Shown here piece after piece: positions 1 to 6,048 of a DNA stretch of 7,771 bases. The notes below the pieces were generated by a model that saw only the letters and a program-made list of their open reading frames with translations, did no database searches and was not told where the DNA came from. Within the stretch, counting starts at the first letter, position 1. Each line of letters begins with the position of its first letter. The DNA comes from Novosphingobium sp. UBA1948. GTDB taxonomy: Bacteria; Pseudomonadota; Alphaproteobacteria; Sphingomonadales; Sphingomonadaceae. The position numbers were made by a program, and so were the translations under genes. Location: positions 1 through 7,771 of the forward strand of contig DDES01000114.1 of the NCBI GenBank assembly GCA_002336765.1, in the 5' to 3' direction.

Positions 1-911
1 GCGCCGCGCGCGCCGCGCTGGAGGATGCGCGCGAGCGGGTGAAGGCGGCGCTGGGCTGGCAGGGCGAGGTGATCTTCACCAGCGGCGCGAGCGAGGCTTT
101 GGCTATCGGCTGGACCCGTTCGCAGGCCTTGCGCAAGTTTGCCAGCGCGGTGGAGCATCCGGCGCTGGGGAGGCTGGTGGAAGGGGGCGAGGCCTTGGCC
201 GTGGATCGGCGGGGGTTGGTCGACCCCGCCGCGCTGCCCGCCGCCGATCTGATCGCTATCCAGCAGGTGAACAACGAGACCGGCGTGGTGCAGCCTTGCG
301 CCGCGCTGGGTGAGGCGATCCATGCGCAGGGTGCGCTGTGGCTGGCCGATTGCGCGCAGGGGGCGGGCAAGCTGGCCTTGCCGGATGGCGATATGGCGGT
401 GGTTTCGGGCCATAAGCTGGGCGCGCCGGTGGGTGTCGGGGCGTTGTTGGTGCGCTCGCTGGGGCTGATCGCGCCCGATGGCGGGCAGGAGCGCGGCTAT
501 CGCGCCGGAACGGAGAACCTGCCTGCTGTGTTGGCGCTGGCCGCTGCGCTGGAGGCACCGCGCGACTGGCTGGACGAGGCGGCAGTTCTGCGCGCGTGGT
601 TTGAGGGGGAGATCAAGGATCTGGGCGCGCAAGTGATCGGCGAGGGGGCGGAGCGTCTGCCCACCATCGGCGCCTATCGTATGGCGGGCGTGCAGGCCAC
701 GACGGCGCTGATCCGCGCGGATATGACGGGCATTGCCATTTCCAGCGGTTCGGCTTGCTCGTCGGGCAGCATGAAGCCGAGCAAGGTGTTGTTGGCGATG
801 GGCTATTCGGAAAACGAGGCGCGCGAGGCGATCCGCGTGTCCATCGGGCGCGAGACGCGGCGGGGTGATCTGGAAGCGCTGCTGGCGGTGCTCAAGGGGC
901 TGAAGCGGTGA
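1..911 (+). CDS. Cysteine desulfurase family protein (NifS/IscS-like), N-terminus cut by window edge
   Basis: A PLP-dependent class V aminotransferase-fold enzyme that would remove sulfur from L-cysteine, giving alanine and an enzyme persulfide for Fe-S cluster or thio-cofactor synthesis in the cytoplasm. The reading frame is open from the first complete codon at base 3, giving 302 visible residues. Gapless alignment with the next gene shows that about 39 N-terminal residues lie outside the window, so the GTG at 39 is not the true start. Visible landmarks are FTSGASEA (cofactor phosphate region), AVEHPAL (the His that stacks on PLP), VNNETG, ADCAQGAGK, SGHK with the PLP-binding Lys at 414-416, GYRAGTEN, and SGSACSSGS with the catalytic Cys at 756-758. 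The Lys loop reads HKLGAPVGVG rather than the HK-YGPKGIG usual in IscS, so this is a divergent paralogue. Its TGA overlaps the ATG of the next gene by one base. The family call is firm; whether it serves Fe-S assembly or another sulfur pathway is open. Confidence 0.93.
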   Translation, partial: AARAALEDARERVKAALGWQGEVIFTSGASEALAIGWTRSQALRKFASAVEHPALGRLVEGGEALAVDRRGLVDPAALPAADLIAIQQVNNETGVVQPCAALGEAIHAQGALWLADCAQGAGKLALPDGDMAVVSGHKLGAPVGVGALLVRSLGLIAPDGGQERGYRAGTENLPAVLALAAALEAPRDWLDEAAVLRAWFEGEIKDLGAQVIGEGAERLPTIGAYRMAGVQATTALIRADMTGIAISSGSACSSGSMKPSKVLLAMGYSENEAREAIRVSIGRETRRGDLEALLAVLKGLKR

Positions 912-2014
912 TGTACCTCGACTATCAGGCCACGACGCCGCTGGCTCCGCAAGCGCGCGAGGCGATGCTGCGCTGGCTGGGCGACGATGGCTTTGCCAAT
1001 CCGCACAGCCCGCATCGCATGGGCCGCGCCGCCGCCGCCGCCGTGGAAGTGGCGCGCGAACAGGTGGCAGGGCTGTTTCCCGCTGGCGGGCGGGTGATTT
1101 TCACCAGTGGCGCGACCGAGGCGCTCAATCTGGCTATTCAGGGCCGCCGTCCGCGTCGCATCGCGGTGTCGGCCATCGAGCATGCCGCCGTACTCGATAC
1201 GGTGTTGGAGATGGGGCGGGCCAGCGGGGCGGTGGTGGAGGTCTTGCCGGTGTCGCCTGCCGGTCTGGTGGCGGATGAGGCGATCGCGCCCTGCGATCTG
1301 GTCTGCGTGATGCAGGTCAACAACGAGATTGGCACGATCCAGCCGGTGGAGGCCCTGACCGAGCGCGCCCATGCGGCAGGCGCCTTGTTCCTGTGCGACG
1401 CGGTGCAGGGGGCGGGTAAGATCGCCGCGCCTGTCAATGCCGATATGATCGCGGTTTCGGCCCACAAACTCTATGGTCCCAAGGGGATCGGCGCGCTGTG
1501 GTTGCGTGACGGGGTGGAACTGGCGCCGTTGATCTATGGCGGCGGACAGGAGGGCGGCTTGCGCTCGGGCACGCTCAGCCCCGCGCTCTGCGCCGGTTTT
1601 GGCGCTGCGGCGGCTCTGTGTAAAAGCTTGTGGAAAAGTGATGGAGAACATGTGGAACGCCTTTGGCGCGTGGCGCGGGACATCTTGACTGACTGGACGC
1701 TCAACGGCGATCCCGACCAGCGCTGGCATGGTAATCTGAACCTGCGCCGCGACGGCCTCGATGTTGCCCGTCTGATGAGTGATCTGCGCGACCTGTGCTT
1801 TTCGGCCGGATCGGCCTGTGCCAGCGGGTCGGGGCGGCCCAGCCATGTGTTGACCGCGCTGGGCCTTTCCAGCGCTCAGGCAAAATCTTCTATCCGCATC
1901 GGTTTCGGCCGCTATACGGATGAAGGAGAGTTTGCCGAGGCCTTGAAACGAATCGATGCCGCCGCCCTTGCGCAAGATTTCGGGGCGCAAGAATCGGGAT
2001 GGGAACGACAATGA
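911..2014 (+). CDS. Cysteine desulfurase (IscS/NifS type)
   Basis: A complete 367-residue PLP enzyme, a normal length for the IscS/NifS group, which mobilises sulfur from cysteine for Fe-S clusters. Seen in order: N-terminal YLDYQATTPL, FANPHSPH at about 28-35, FTSGATEALN (PLP phosphate site), SAIEHAAV (His stacking on PLP), VNNEIGTIQP, CDAVQGAGK, SAHKLYGPKGIGAL with Lys186 as the Schiff-base lysine, GGGQEGGLRSGT, and SAGSACASGSGRPSHVL with Cys303 as the persulfide-carrying cysteine. The ATG at 911 is chosen because family members begin close to M-(I/Y)-YLD. A GTG at 908 in the same frame is nearly as good, with AAGGGG at 894-899 suitably spaced for it. The ATG overlaps the previous stop (TGATG), and its own TGA overlaps the ferredoxin ATG (ATGA), so all three genes are probably translationally coupled. 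It is a clear paralogue of the gene before it, but keeps the canonical YGPKG loop and is the better candidate for the main housekeeping desulfurase of the pair. Confidence 0.94.
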   Translation: MYLDYQATTPLAPQAREAMLRWLGDDGFANPHSPHRMGRAAAAAVEVAREQVAGLFPAGGRVIFTSGATEALNLAIQGRRPRRIAVSAIEHAAVLDTVLEMGRASGAVVEVLPVSPAGLVADEAIAPCDLVCVMQVNNEIGTIQPVEALTERAHAAGALFLCDAVQGAGKIAAPVNADMIAVSAHKLYGPKGIGALWLRDGVELAPLIYGGGQEGGLRSGTLSPALCAGFGAAAALCKSLWKSDGEHVERLWRVARDILTDWTLNGDPDQRWHGNLNLRRDGLDVARLMSDLRDLCFSAGSACASGSGRPSHVLTALGLSSAQAKSSIRIGFGRYTDEGEFAEALKRIDAAALAQDFGAQESGWERQ

Positions 2015-2340
2015 GGGTCCAGTTTATCACCGCACAGGGCGAGCGCATCGAGGCCGAGGCGCAGGCTGGCCAGCGTCTGCTCGAGGTGGCGCAGGCGGTG
2101 GGCATGCCGCTCGAAGGCACCTGCGAGGGGCAGATGGCCTGTTCGACCTGCCATGTCGTGGTGGCGCCCGACTGGTTTGCCCGCCTGCCGCAGGCCAGCG
2201 CCGACGAGGAGGATATGCTCGATCTGGCCGCAGGCGTCGCGCGCACCAGCCGTCTTGCCTGCCAGATCGTGCTGACGGGCGAGATGGACGGGTTTACGGT
2301 GCGAATTCCGGGGGAAAGCCGCGATATGGGGCGGCGTTGA
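2011..2340 (+). CDS. fdx: [2Fe-2S] ferredoxin, adrenodoxin/ISC type
   Basis: A 109-residue soluble electron carrier. The cluster ligands are visible as Cys38, Cys44, Cys47 and Cys84 in the pattern C-x5-C-x2-C-x36-C. The local sequences CEGQMACSTCHVVV and SRLACQIVL are characteristic of the adrenodoxin and mitochondrial FDX2/bacterial ISC ferredoxins rather than plant-type ferredoxins. The acidic stretch ADEEDMLDLA (64-73) corresponds to the partner-docking helix of adrenodoxin-type proteins. In the ISC pathway such ferredoxins supply electrons for cluster assembly, which fits its position directly after two cysteine desulfurases; others feed cytochrome P450s. The ATG at 2011 is preferred over the in-frame ATG at 1999 because MRVQFITAQG matches the usual start of the fold, GGGAA lies at 2001-2005, and this start makes a 4-base ATGA overlap with the previous gene. 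The specific physiological partner cannot be read from the sequence. Confidence 0.93.
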   Translation: MRVQFITAQGERIEAEAQAGQRLLEVAQAVGMPLEGTCEGQMACSTCHVVVAPDWFARLPQASADEEDMLDLAAGVARTSRLACQIVLTGEMDGFTVRIPGESRDMGRR

Positions 2341-2367
2341 GCTTGGCGGAGCGGCGCGCGGTTTGCT

Positions 2368-2373
2368 AGGGGA
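2368..2373 (+). promoter_or_regulatory. Ribosome binding site of parC
   Basis: AGGGGA lies five bases before the ATG at 2379. It sits in the only gap (38 bases, 2341-2378) between the ferredoxin and parC. It fixes the parC start and shows that parC is translated independently rather than by coupling. I see no convincing promoter or terminator in the gap. Confidence 0.6.
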
Positions 2374-2378
2374 CTGGC

Positions 2379-4670
2379 ATGCCGACTGACCTTACCGATC
2401 CCGATCCGTTTGACGCCATTATCGACGCGCCCTTCGATGCCGCGCTGTCCGAGCGCTATCTGGTCTATGCGCTCTCGACCATCACCGCGCGCTCGCTGCC
2501 CGATCTGCGCGACGGGTTGAAGCCGGTCCACCGCCGCCTGCTGTGGGCGATGCGTCAGTTGAAGCTGGACCCTAGCCAAGCCTTCAAGAAATCGGCCCGC
2601 GTGGTGGGCGATGTTATCGGCAAATACCACCCGCATGGCGATGCCTCGGTCTATGACGCGATGGTGCGCCTCGCGCAGGATTTCGCGCTGCGCTATCCCT
2701 TGGTGGAGGGGCAGGGCAATTTCGGCAATATCGACGGGGATAATGCCGCCGCCTATCGCTATACCGAAGCGCGCATGACCAAGACCGCCATGCATCTGAT
2801 GGCGGGGCTGGACGAGGGCACGGTCAATTTCATCCCGACCTATAATGGCGAGGAAGAAGAGCCGGAGATCTTCCCCGGCCTGTTTCCCAACCTGCTGGCC
2901 AATGGCGCCACGGGCATCGCCGTGGGCATGGCGACCAGCATCCCCAGCCACAATGTCGCGGAAATTCTCGACGCGACGCTGATGCTGATCGACAATCCGC
3001 AGACCGAACATGCCGAGCTGATGCAGGTGTTCCACGGGCCGGATTTCCCGACCGGCGGCATCGTGGTCGACAGTCCACAGGCGATCAGCACAGCCTATGA
3101 GCAGGGCAAGGGCGCGATCCGCGTGCGGGCGCGTTTCTCGACCGGCCGCGACGAGGATGGCAACTGGGAAGCCAGTGGCATCGAGAAGCTGGGCGGGGGC
3201 CAGTGGCAGCTCGTCGTCTCCGAAATTCCCTATATGGTGCAGAAGGGCAAGCTGATCGAACAGCTCGCCAGTCTGATTGCCGACAAGAAGCTGCCGATCC
3301 TGGAGGATGTGCGCGATGAATCGGACGAGCAGATCCGCATCGTGCTGGTGCCCAAGAGCCGCAATGTCGATCCCGATCTGCTGAAGGAGAGCCTCTACAA
3401 GCTGTCCGATCTGGAAAGCCGCTTTGGCCTCAACCTCAACGTGCTGGACGCGCAGCGCACGCCGGGCGTGCTGGGGCTGAAGCCGCTGCTGCTGCAATGG
3501 GTGGTGGCGCAGATCGACATTCTGCAGCGTCGCAGCCAGCACCGGCTCGACAAGATCGCCGCGCGGCTAGAACTGGTCGAAGGCTATATCACCGCCTATC
3601 TCAACCTTGATCGCGTGATCGAGATCATCCGTACCGAGGACGAGCCCAAGCCGGTGATGATGGCCGAGTTTGGTCTGACCGACCGCCAGACCGAGGCGAT
3701 CCTCAACATGCGGCTGCGCAGCTTGCGCAAGCTGGAGGAGATGGAACTGCGCAAGGAGCATGCCGAGCTTCTGAAGGAGCAGGACGAGCTCAACAAGCTG
3801 CTCGAAAGCCCGACCCGCCAGCGTACCCGTCTCAAGCGCGACCTTGCCAATCTGCGCAAGGACTATGCCGAGACCACCGCGCTGGGCCGCCGTCGCACCA
3901 CGATCGAGGAAGCCGCGCCCACCCGCGAATTCAGCATGGACGCCATGATCGAGAAGGCGCCGCTCACGGTGATCCTCTCGGCGCGCGGCTGGATCAGGGC
4001 GGCCAGCGGGCACGAGCCGCTCGACCGCGAGTACAAGTTCAAGGAAGGCGATGGCCCCGCCTTCACACTGCATGCCCAGACCACCGACAAGCTGTTGATC
4101 GCTTGCGACAATGGCCGGTTCTACACGCTGGGCTGCGATAAATTGCCCGGCGCGCGCGGCTTTGGCGAACCTTTGCGCAGCATGGTGGATATTGATGCCA
4201 CCGCGCAGATCGTGGCCTGCCTCGTCTATCGCCCCAAGGCGCAATTGCTGCTGGCGGCCAACACGGGGCGCGGCTTTGCCGCCGAGGCCGACGAATTGCT
4301 CGCCGAAACCCGCAAGGGTCGCGGCGTGATGACCACCAAGGAAGGTGTCAAGCTGACGGTGGTGCGCGAGATCGCGGAGAGCCACGATCATGTCGCGGTG
4401 ATCGGCGAGAACCGGCGCCTGTTGATCTTCAGCCTGAGTGAACTGCCGGTGCTGGCCAAGGGGCAGGGCGTGACCTTGCAGCGCTATCGCGACGGGGCGC
4501 TGTCCGACGTCATCACCCTGCGGCTGGAGGATGGGCTCAGCTGGGCGATGGGCGGTGACAGTGGCCGCACCCGCACAGAAAAGGACCTGCGCCAGTGGAA
4601 GGTGGCGCGCGGCGCGGCGGGCAGTTTCCCGCCACAGGGTTTCCCGCGCGACAACAAATTTGCCATCTGA
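2379..4670 (+). CDS. parC: DNA topoisomerase IV subunit A
   Basis: The DNA-cleaving subunit of topoisomerase IV, which with ParE decatenates daughter chromosomes and relaxes supercoils in an ATP-dependent reaction. The 763 residues are close to the 752 of E. coli ParC. Seen in order: N-terminal SERYLVYALSTITARSLPDLRDGLKPVHRR (family signature, about 24-53), the winged-helix DNA-binding segment with GKYHPHGDASVYDAMVRLAQ (81-100), the active-site pair Arg127-Tyr128 in YRYTEARMT with Tyr128 as the DNA-linking tyrosine, the tower and a long coiled-coil-like segment rich in Leu/Glu/Lys/Arg (roughly 385-500), then a C-terminal beta-pinwheel domain from about 520. A degenerate box-like motif RKGRG occurs at 645-649. 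A canonical GyrA box (QRRGGKG) is absent, and together with the ParC-like C-terminus this argues for ParC over GyrA. At the quinolone-sensitive position (Ser80 of E. coli ParC) this protein has Ala89. The gene lies 38 bases after the ferredoxin, on the same strand. Confidence 0.96.
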   Translation: MPTDLTDPDPFDAIIDAPFDAALSERYLVYALSTITARSLPDLRDGLKPVHRRLLWAMRQLKLDPSQAFKKSARVVGDVIGKYHPHGDASVYDAMVRLAQDFALRYPLVEGQGNFGNIDGDNAAAYRYTEARMTKTAMHLMAGLDEGTVNFIPTYNGEEEEPEIFPGLFPNLLANGATGIAVGMATSIPSHNVAEILDATLMLIDNPQTEHAELMQVFHGPDFPTGGIVVDSPQAISTAYEQGKGAIRVRARFSTGRDEDGNWEASGIEKLGGGQWQLVVSEIPYMVQKGKLIEQLASLIADKKLPILEDVRDESDEQIRIVLVPKSRNVDPDLLKESLYKLSDLESRFGLNLNVLDAQRTPGVLGLKPLLLQWVVAQIDILQRRSQHRLDKIAARLELVEGYITAYLNLDRVIEIIRTEDEPKPVMMAEFGLTDRQTEAILNMRLRSLRKLEEMELRKEHAELLKEQDELNKLLESPTRQRTRLKRDLANLRKDYAETTALGRRRTTIEEAAPTREFSMDAMIEKAPLTVILSARGWIRAASGHEPLDREYKFKEGDGPAFTLHAQTTDKLLIACDNGRFYTLGCDKLPGARGFGEPLRSMVDIDATAQIVACLVYRPKAQLLLAANTGRGFAAEADELLAETRKGRGVMTTKEGVKLTVVREIAESHDHVAVIGENRRLLIFSLSELPVLAKGQGVTLQRYRDGALSDVITLRLEDGLSWAMGGDSGRTRTEKDLRQWKVARGAAGSFPPQGFPRDNKFAI

Positions 4671-4674
4671 CTGT

Positions 4675-4702
4675 CACACAGGCTGGGCACACACGCTGGG
4701 CA
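4675..4702 (+). repeat. 13-base tandem direct repeat in the parC/aminotransferase spacer
   Basis: CACACAGGCTGGG is followed immediately by CACACACGCTGGG and then CA. This is two units of 13 bases differing at one position (G4681 versus C4694), with the third copy just begun. It begins five bases after the parC stop, outside any coding region. It could be a binding site for a regulator or simply a replication-slippage duplication; the sequence does not decide. Confidence 0.6.
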
Positions 4703-4707
4703 GTCTT

Positions 4708-4733
4708 GCGCATAGGGAGCATCCGTCCCGCGC
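4708..4733 (+). terminator. Weak hairpin downstream of parC (possible terminator or leader structure)
   Basis: GGGA (4715-4718) pairs with TCCC (4726-4729) around a 7-base loop. GCGC (4708-4711) pairs with GCGC (4730-4733) across a three-base bulge (ATA). There is no following T-run, so it is not a classical intrinsic terminator. It could equally lie in the leader of the next gene. Confidence 0.22.
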
Positions 4734-4748
4734 GTTAGACAGGCCGGC

Positions 4749-4755
4749 AAAGGAG
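4749..4755 (+). promoter_or_regulatory. Ribosome binding site of the Tat-exported PLP enzyme
   Basis: AAAGGAG is close to the consensus Shine-Dalgarno sequence. It lies nine bases before the ATG at 4765 and six before an in-frame GTG at 4762, so it confirms the start region but does not decide between these two. Confidence 0.65.
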
Positions 4756-4764
4756 TGACAGGTG

Positions 4765-6033
4765 ATGGTGGAACTTGACCGGCGCGCGTTGATGGGCGGC
4801 ATGGCTGGAGGAATGGCCGCGCTATGGGCCGCATCGCCCGCCCTGGCGCAAGTGCCGCAGGAGGCGGGTGCCGCGCAAGACGAAGCCTATTGGGCGCAAA
4901 TCGCCGCGCTCTATGACCAGCCCGCCGGCGTGATCCAGCTTGAACATGGCAATTGGACGCCGATGGCCCGCCCCGTGATGCAGGCCTATGAGCGCCGCGT
5001 CGAGGCGCTCAACCGCGATACGTCCTACTATGCCCGCCGCAGCTTCGCGCAGGACTTCCTGCCCTTGCGCGCCCGTGTGGCTGCCAAGCTCAATGTCGCG
5101 CCGGAAGAAATCGCCTTCACCCGCAACACGACCGAGGCGTTGCAGGCGTTGATCGGCGGCTATACGCGGCTGCGCGCCAGCGATGCGGTGCTGATTGCCG
5201 ACACCGATTATGACGCGGCGCAGGCGGGTATGCGCTGGTTGGCGCGGCGGCAGGGGGCGGGTCTGGTGGAGATCGCCATGCCGGAACCTGCCACCTATCA
5301 GGGCGTGATCGACGCCTATGATGCCGCGCTCAAAGCCCATCCGCAGGTGCGGCTGATGCTGCTCACCCATATCAGCCACCGCAACGGGCTGGTGGCGCCG
5401 GTGAAGGAGATCCTCGCGCTGGCCAAGGCGCGCGGGGTGGACGTGATCCTTGATGGCAGCCATGCCTGGGGCCAGATGGAGCTGGATCTGGCCGATTTCG
5501 GCGCCGAATTTGTCGCGCTCAATTGCCACAAATGGATCGGTGCGCCGCTCGGCGTCGGGCTAGCGGTGATCCGGCGCCACCGGCTTGACGCCATTGCTCC
5601 TAATATGTGCGAGGAGGGTGAGGGGACCACGGCGGCCAGCCGCGTCCACACCGGCACCACCAACATCGCGGCGCTGATGGGGTTGAGCGACGCGCTCGAT
5701 CTGCATGACCGCCTGACCGCCAAGGCCAAGGGCGCGCGTCTTGCCTATTTGCGCCGCCGCTGGACGGAAAGCCTGCGGGGGCTACACGGTATCGAGGTGA
5801 TCGCGCCCGAAGACCCGCGCCTCACCTGCGCGCTCGGCGCCTTCCGTCTGACGGGGCGCACGAGCATGGCCGACAATCGCGCGCTGGCCAAACGTCTGCT
5901 GGAGGAACACCGCATCTTCACGGTGGAGCGCGCGGGATTGGCCAAGGGTGGCTGCATCCGCGTGACGCCCGGCCTGATGACCAAACCCGCCGAGGTCGAC
6001 GCGCTGGTCACCGCGCTCAAGGCGCTCGCTTAA
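4765..6033 (+). CDS. Tat-exported PLP-dependent class V aminotransferase family enzyme (isopenicillin N epimerase/PvdN-like)
   Basis: A 422-residue PLP enzyme with an N-terminal twin-arginine signal: LDRRALM (Arg6-Arg7), a hydrophobic Gly/Ala/Met-rich stretch at about 8-24, then ALA-Q with probable cleavage after Ala28. The mature protein should fold and take up PLP in the cytoplasm, then be exported to the periplasm. Catalytic-domain landmarks are LEHGNWTPMARPV at about 53-65, FTRNTTEALQ (cofactor phosphate region), HISHRNG, ILDGSHAWGQ with Asp230 (pyridine nitrogen partner) and His233, and LNCHKWIGAP with Lys256 as the Schiff-base lysine. There is no SGSAC-type catalytic cysteine, so it is not a cysteine desulfurase. 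The closest characterised types I know are isopenicillin N epimerase (CefD) and PvdN, a Tat-exported Pseudomonas enzyme that modifies pyoverdine. Substrate and reaction are unknown here. It follows parC after a 94-base spacer and may have its own promoter, although I cannot identify one. It converges with the minus-strand protease gene, overlapping it by four bases. Confidence 0.88.
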   Translation: MVELDRRALMGGMAGGMAALWAASPALAQVPQEAGAAQDEAYWAQIAALYDQPAGVIQLEHGNWTPMARPVMQAYERRVEALNRDTSYYARRSFAQDFLPLRARVAAKLNVAPEEIAFTRNTTEALQALIGGYTRLRASDAVLIADTDYDAAQAGMRWLARRQGAGLVEIAMPEPATYQGVIDAYDAALKAHPQVRLMLLTHISHRNGLVAPVKEILALAKARGVDVILDGSHAWGQMELDLADFGAEFVALNCHKWIGAPLGVGLAVIRRHRLDAIAPNMCEEGEGTTAASRVHTGTTNIAALMGLSDALDLHDRLTAKAKGARLAYLRRRWTESLRGLHGIEVIAPEDPRLTCALGAFRLTGRTSMADNRALAKRLLEEHRIFTVERAGLAKGGCIRVTPGLMTKPAEVDALVTALKALA

Positions 6034-6048
6034 TCGCGCAGCGTAGCG
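6023..6048. terminator. Hairpin spanning the convergent stop codons (possible two-way terminator)
   Basis: CGCTCGCT (6023-6030) pairs with AGCG (6040-6043) and AGCG (6045-6048), giving eight base pairs with one bulged T (6044) and a 9-base loop that holds most of the shared TTAA. It lies exactly where plus- and minus-strand transcription meet. No T-run follows on either strand, so factor-independent termination is doubtful. Confidence 0.3.

Noticed and set aside
39..41. GTG at 39 as the start of the first cysteine desulfurase
   Set aside because: The frame is open and family-like (AARAALEDARERV) up to the window edge and aligns without gaps to residues 40 onward of the paralogue, so the true start lies to the left of the window.
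1028..1042. Five consecutive GCC codons (Ala40-Ala44) in the second desulfurase
   Set aside because: A short triplet run in a GC-rich, alanine-rich helix; too short and unremarkable to suggest a contingency repeat.
1618..1652. A locally A-rich patch in the second desulfurase with TGTGGAAAA, vaguely like a DnaA box
   Set aside because: It does not match the TTATCCACA consensus well enough, is single, and sits in a conserved coding frame.
803..2011. A 402-residue minus-strand open frame opposite the second cysteine desulfurase
   Set aside because: It is a shadow of a gene with unmistakable catalytic motifs on the plus strand. The translation is Arg/His/Gln-rich with no recognisable domain.
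1890..3542. A 550-residue open frame on the minus strand opposite parC and the ferredoxin
   Set aside because: It crosses three real genes and the gap between them. Its composition (rich in His, Arg, Gln, Ala) is typical of the antisense frame of GC-rich coding DNA, and no family motif is visible.
3567..4391. A 274-residue minus-strand open frame opposite the 3' half of parC
   Set aside because: It is an antisense shadow. The plus strand encodes the continuous ParC tower and C-terminal domain here.
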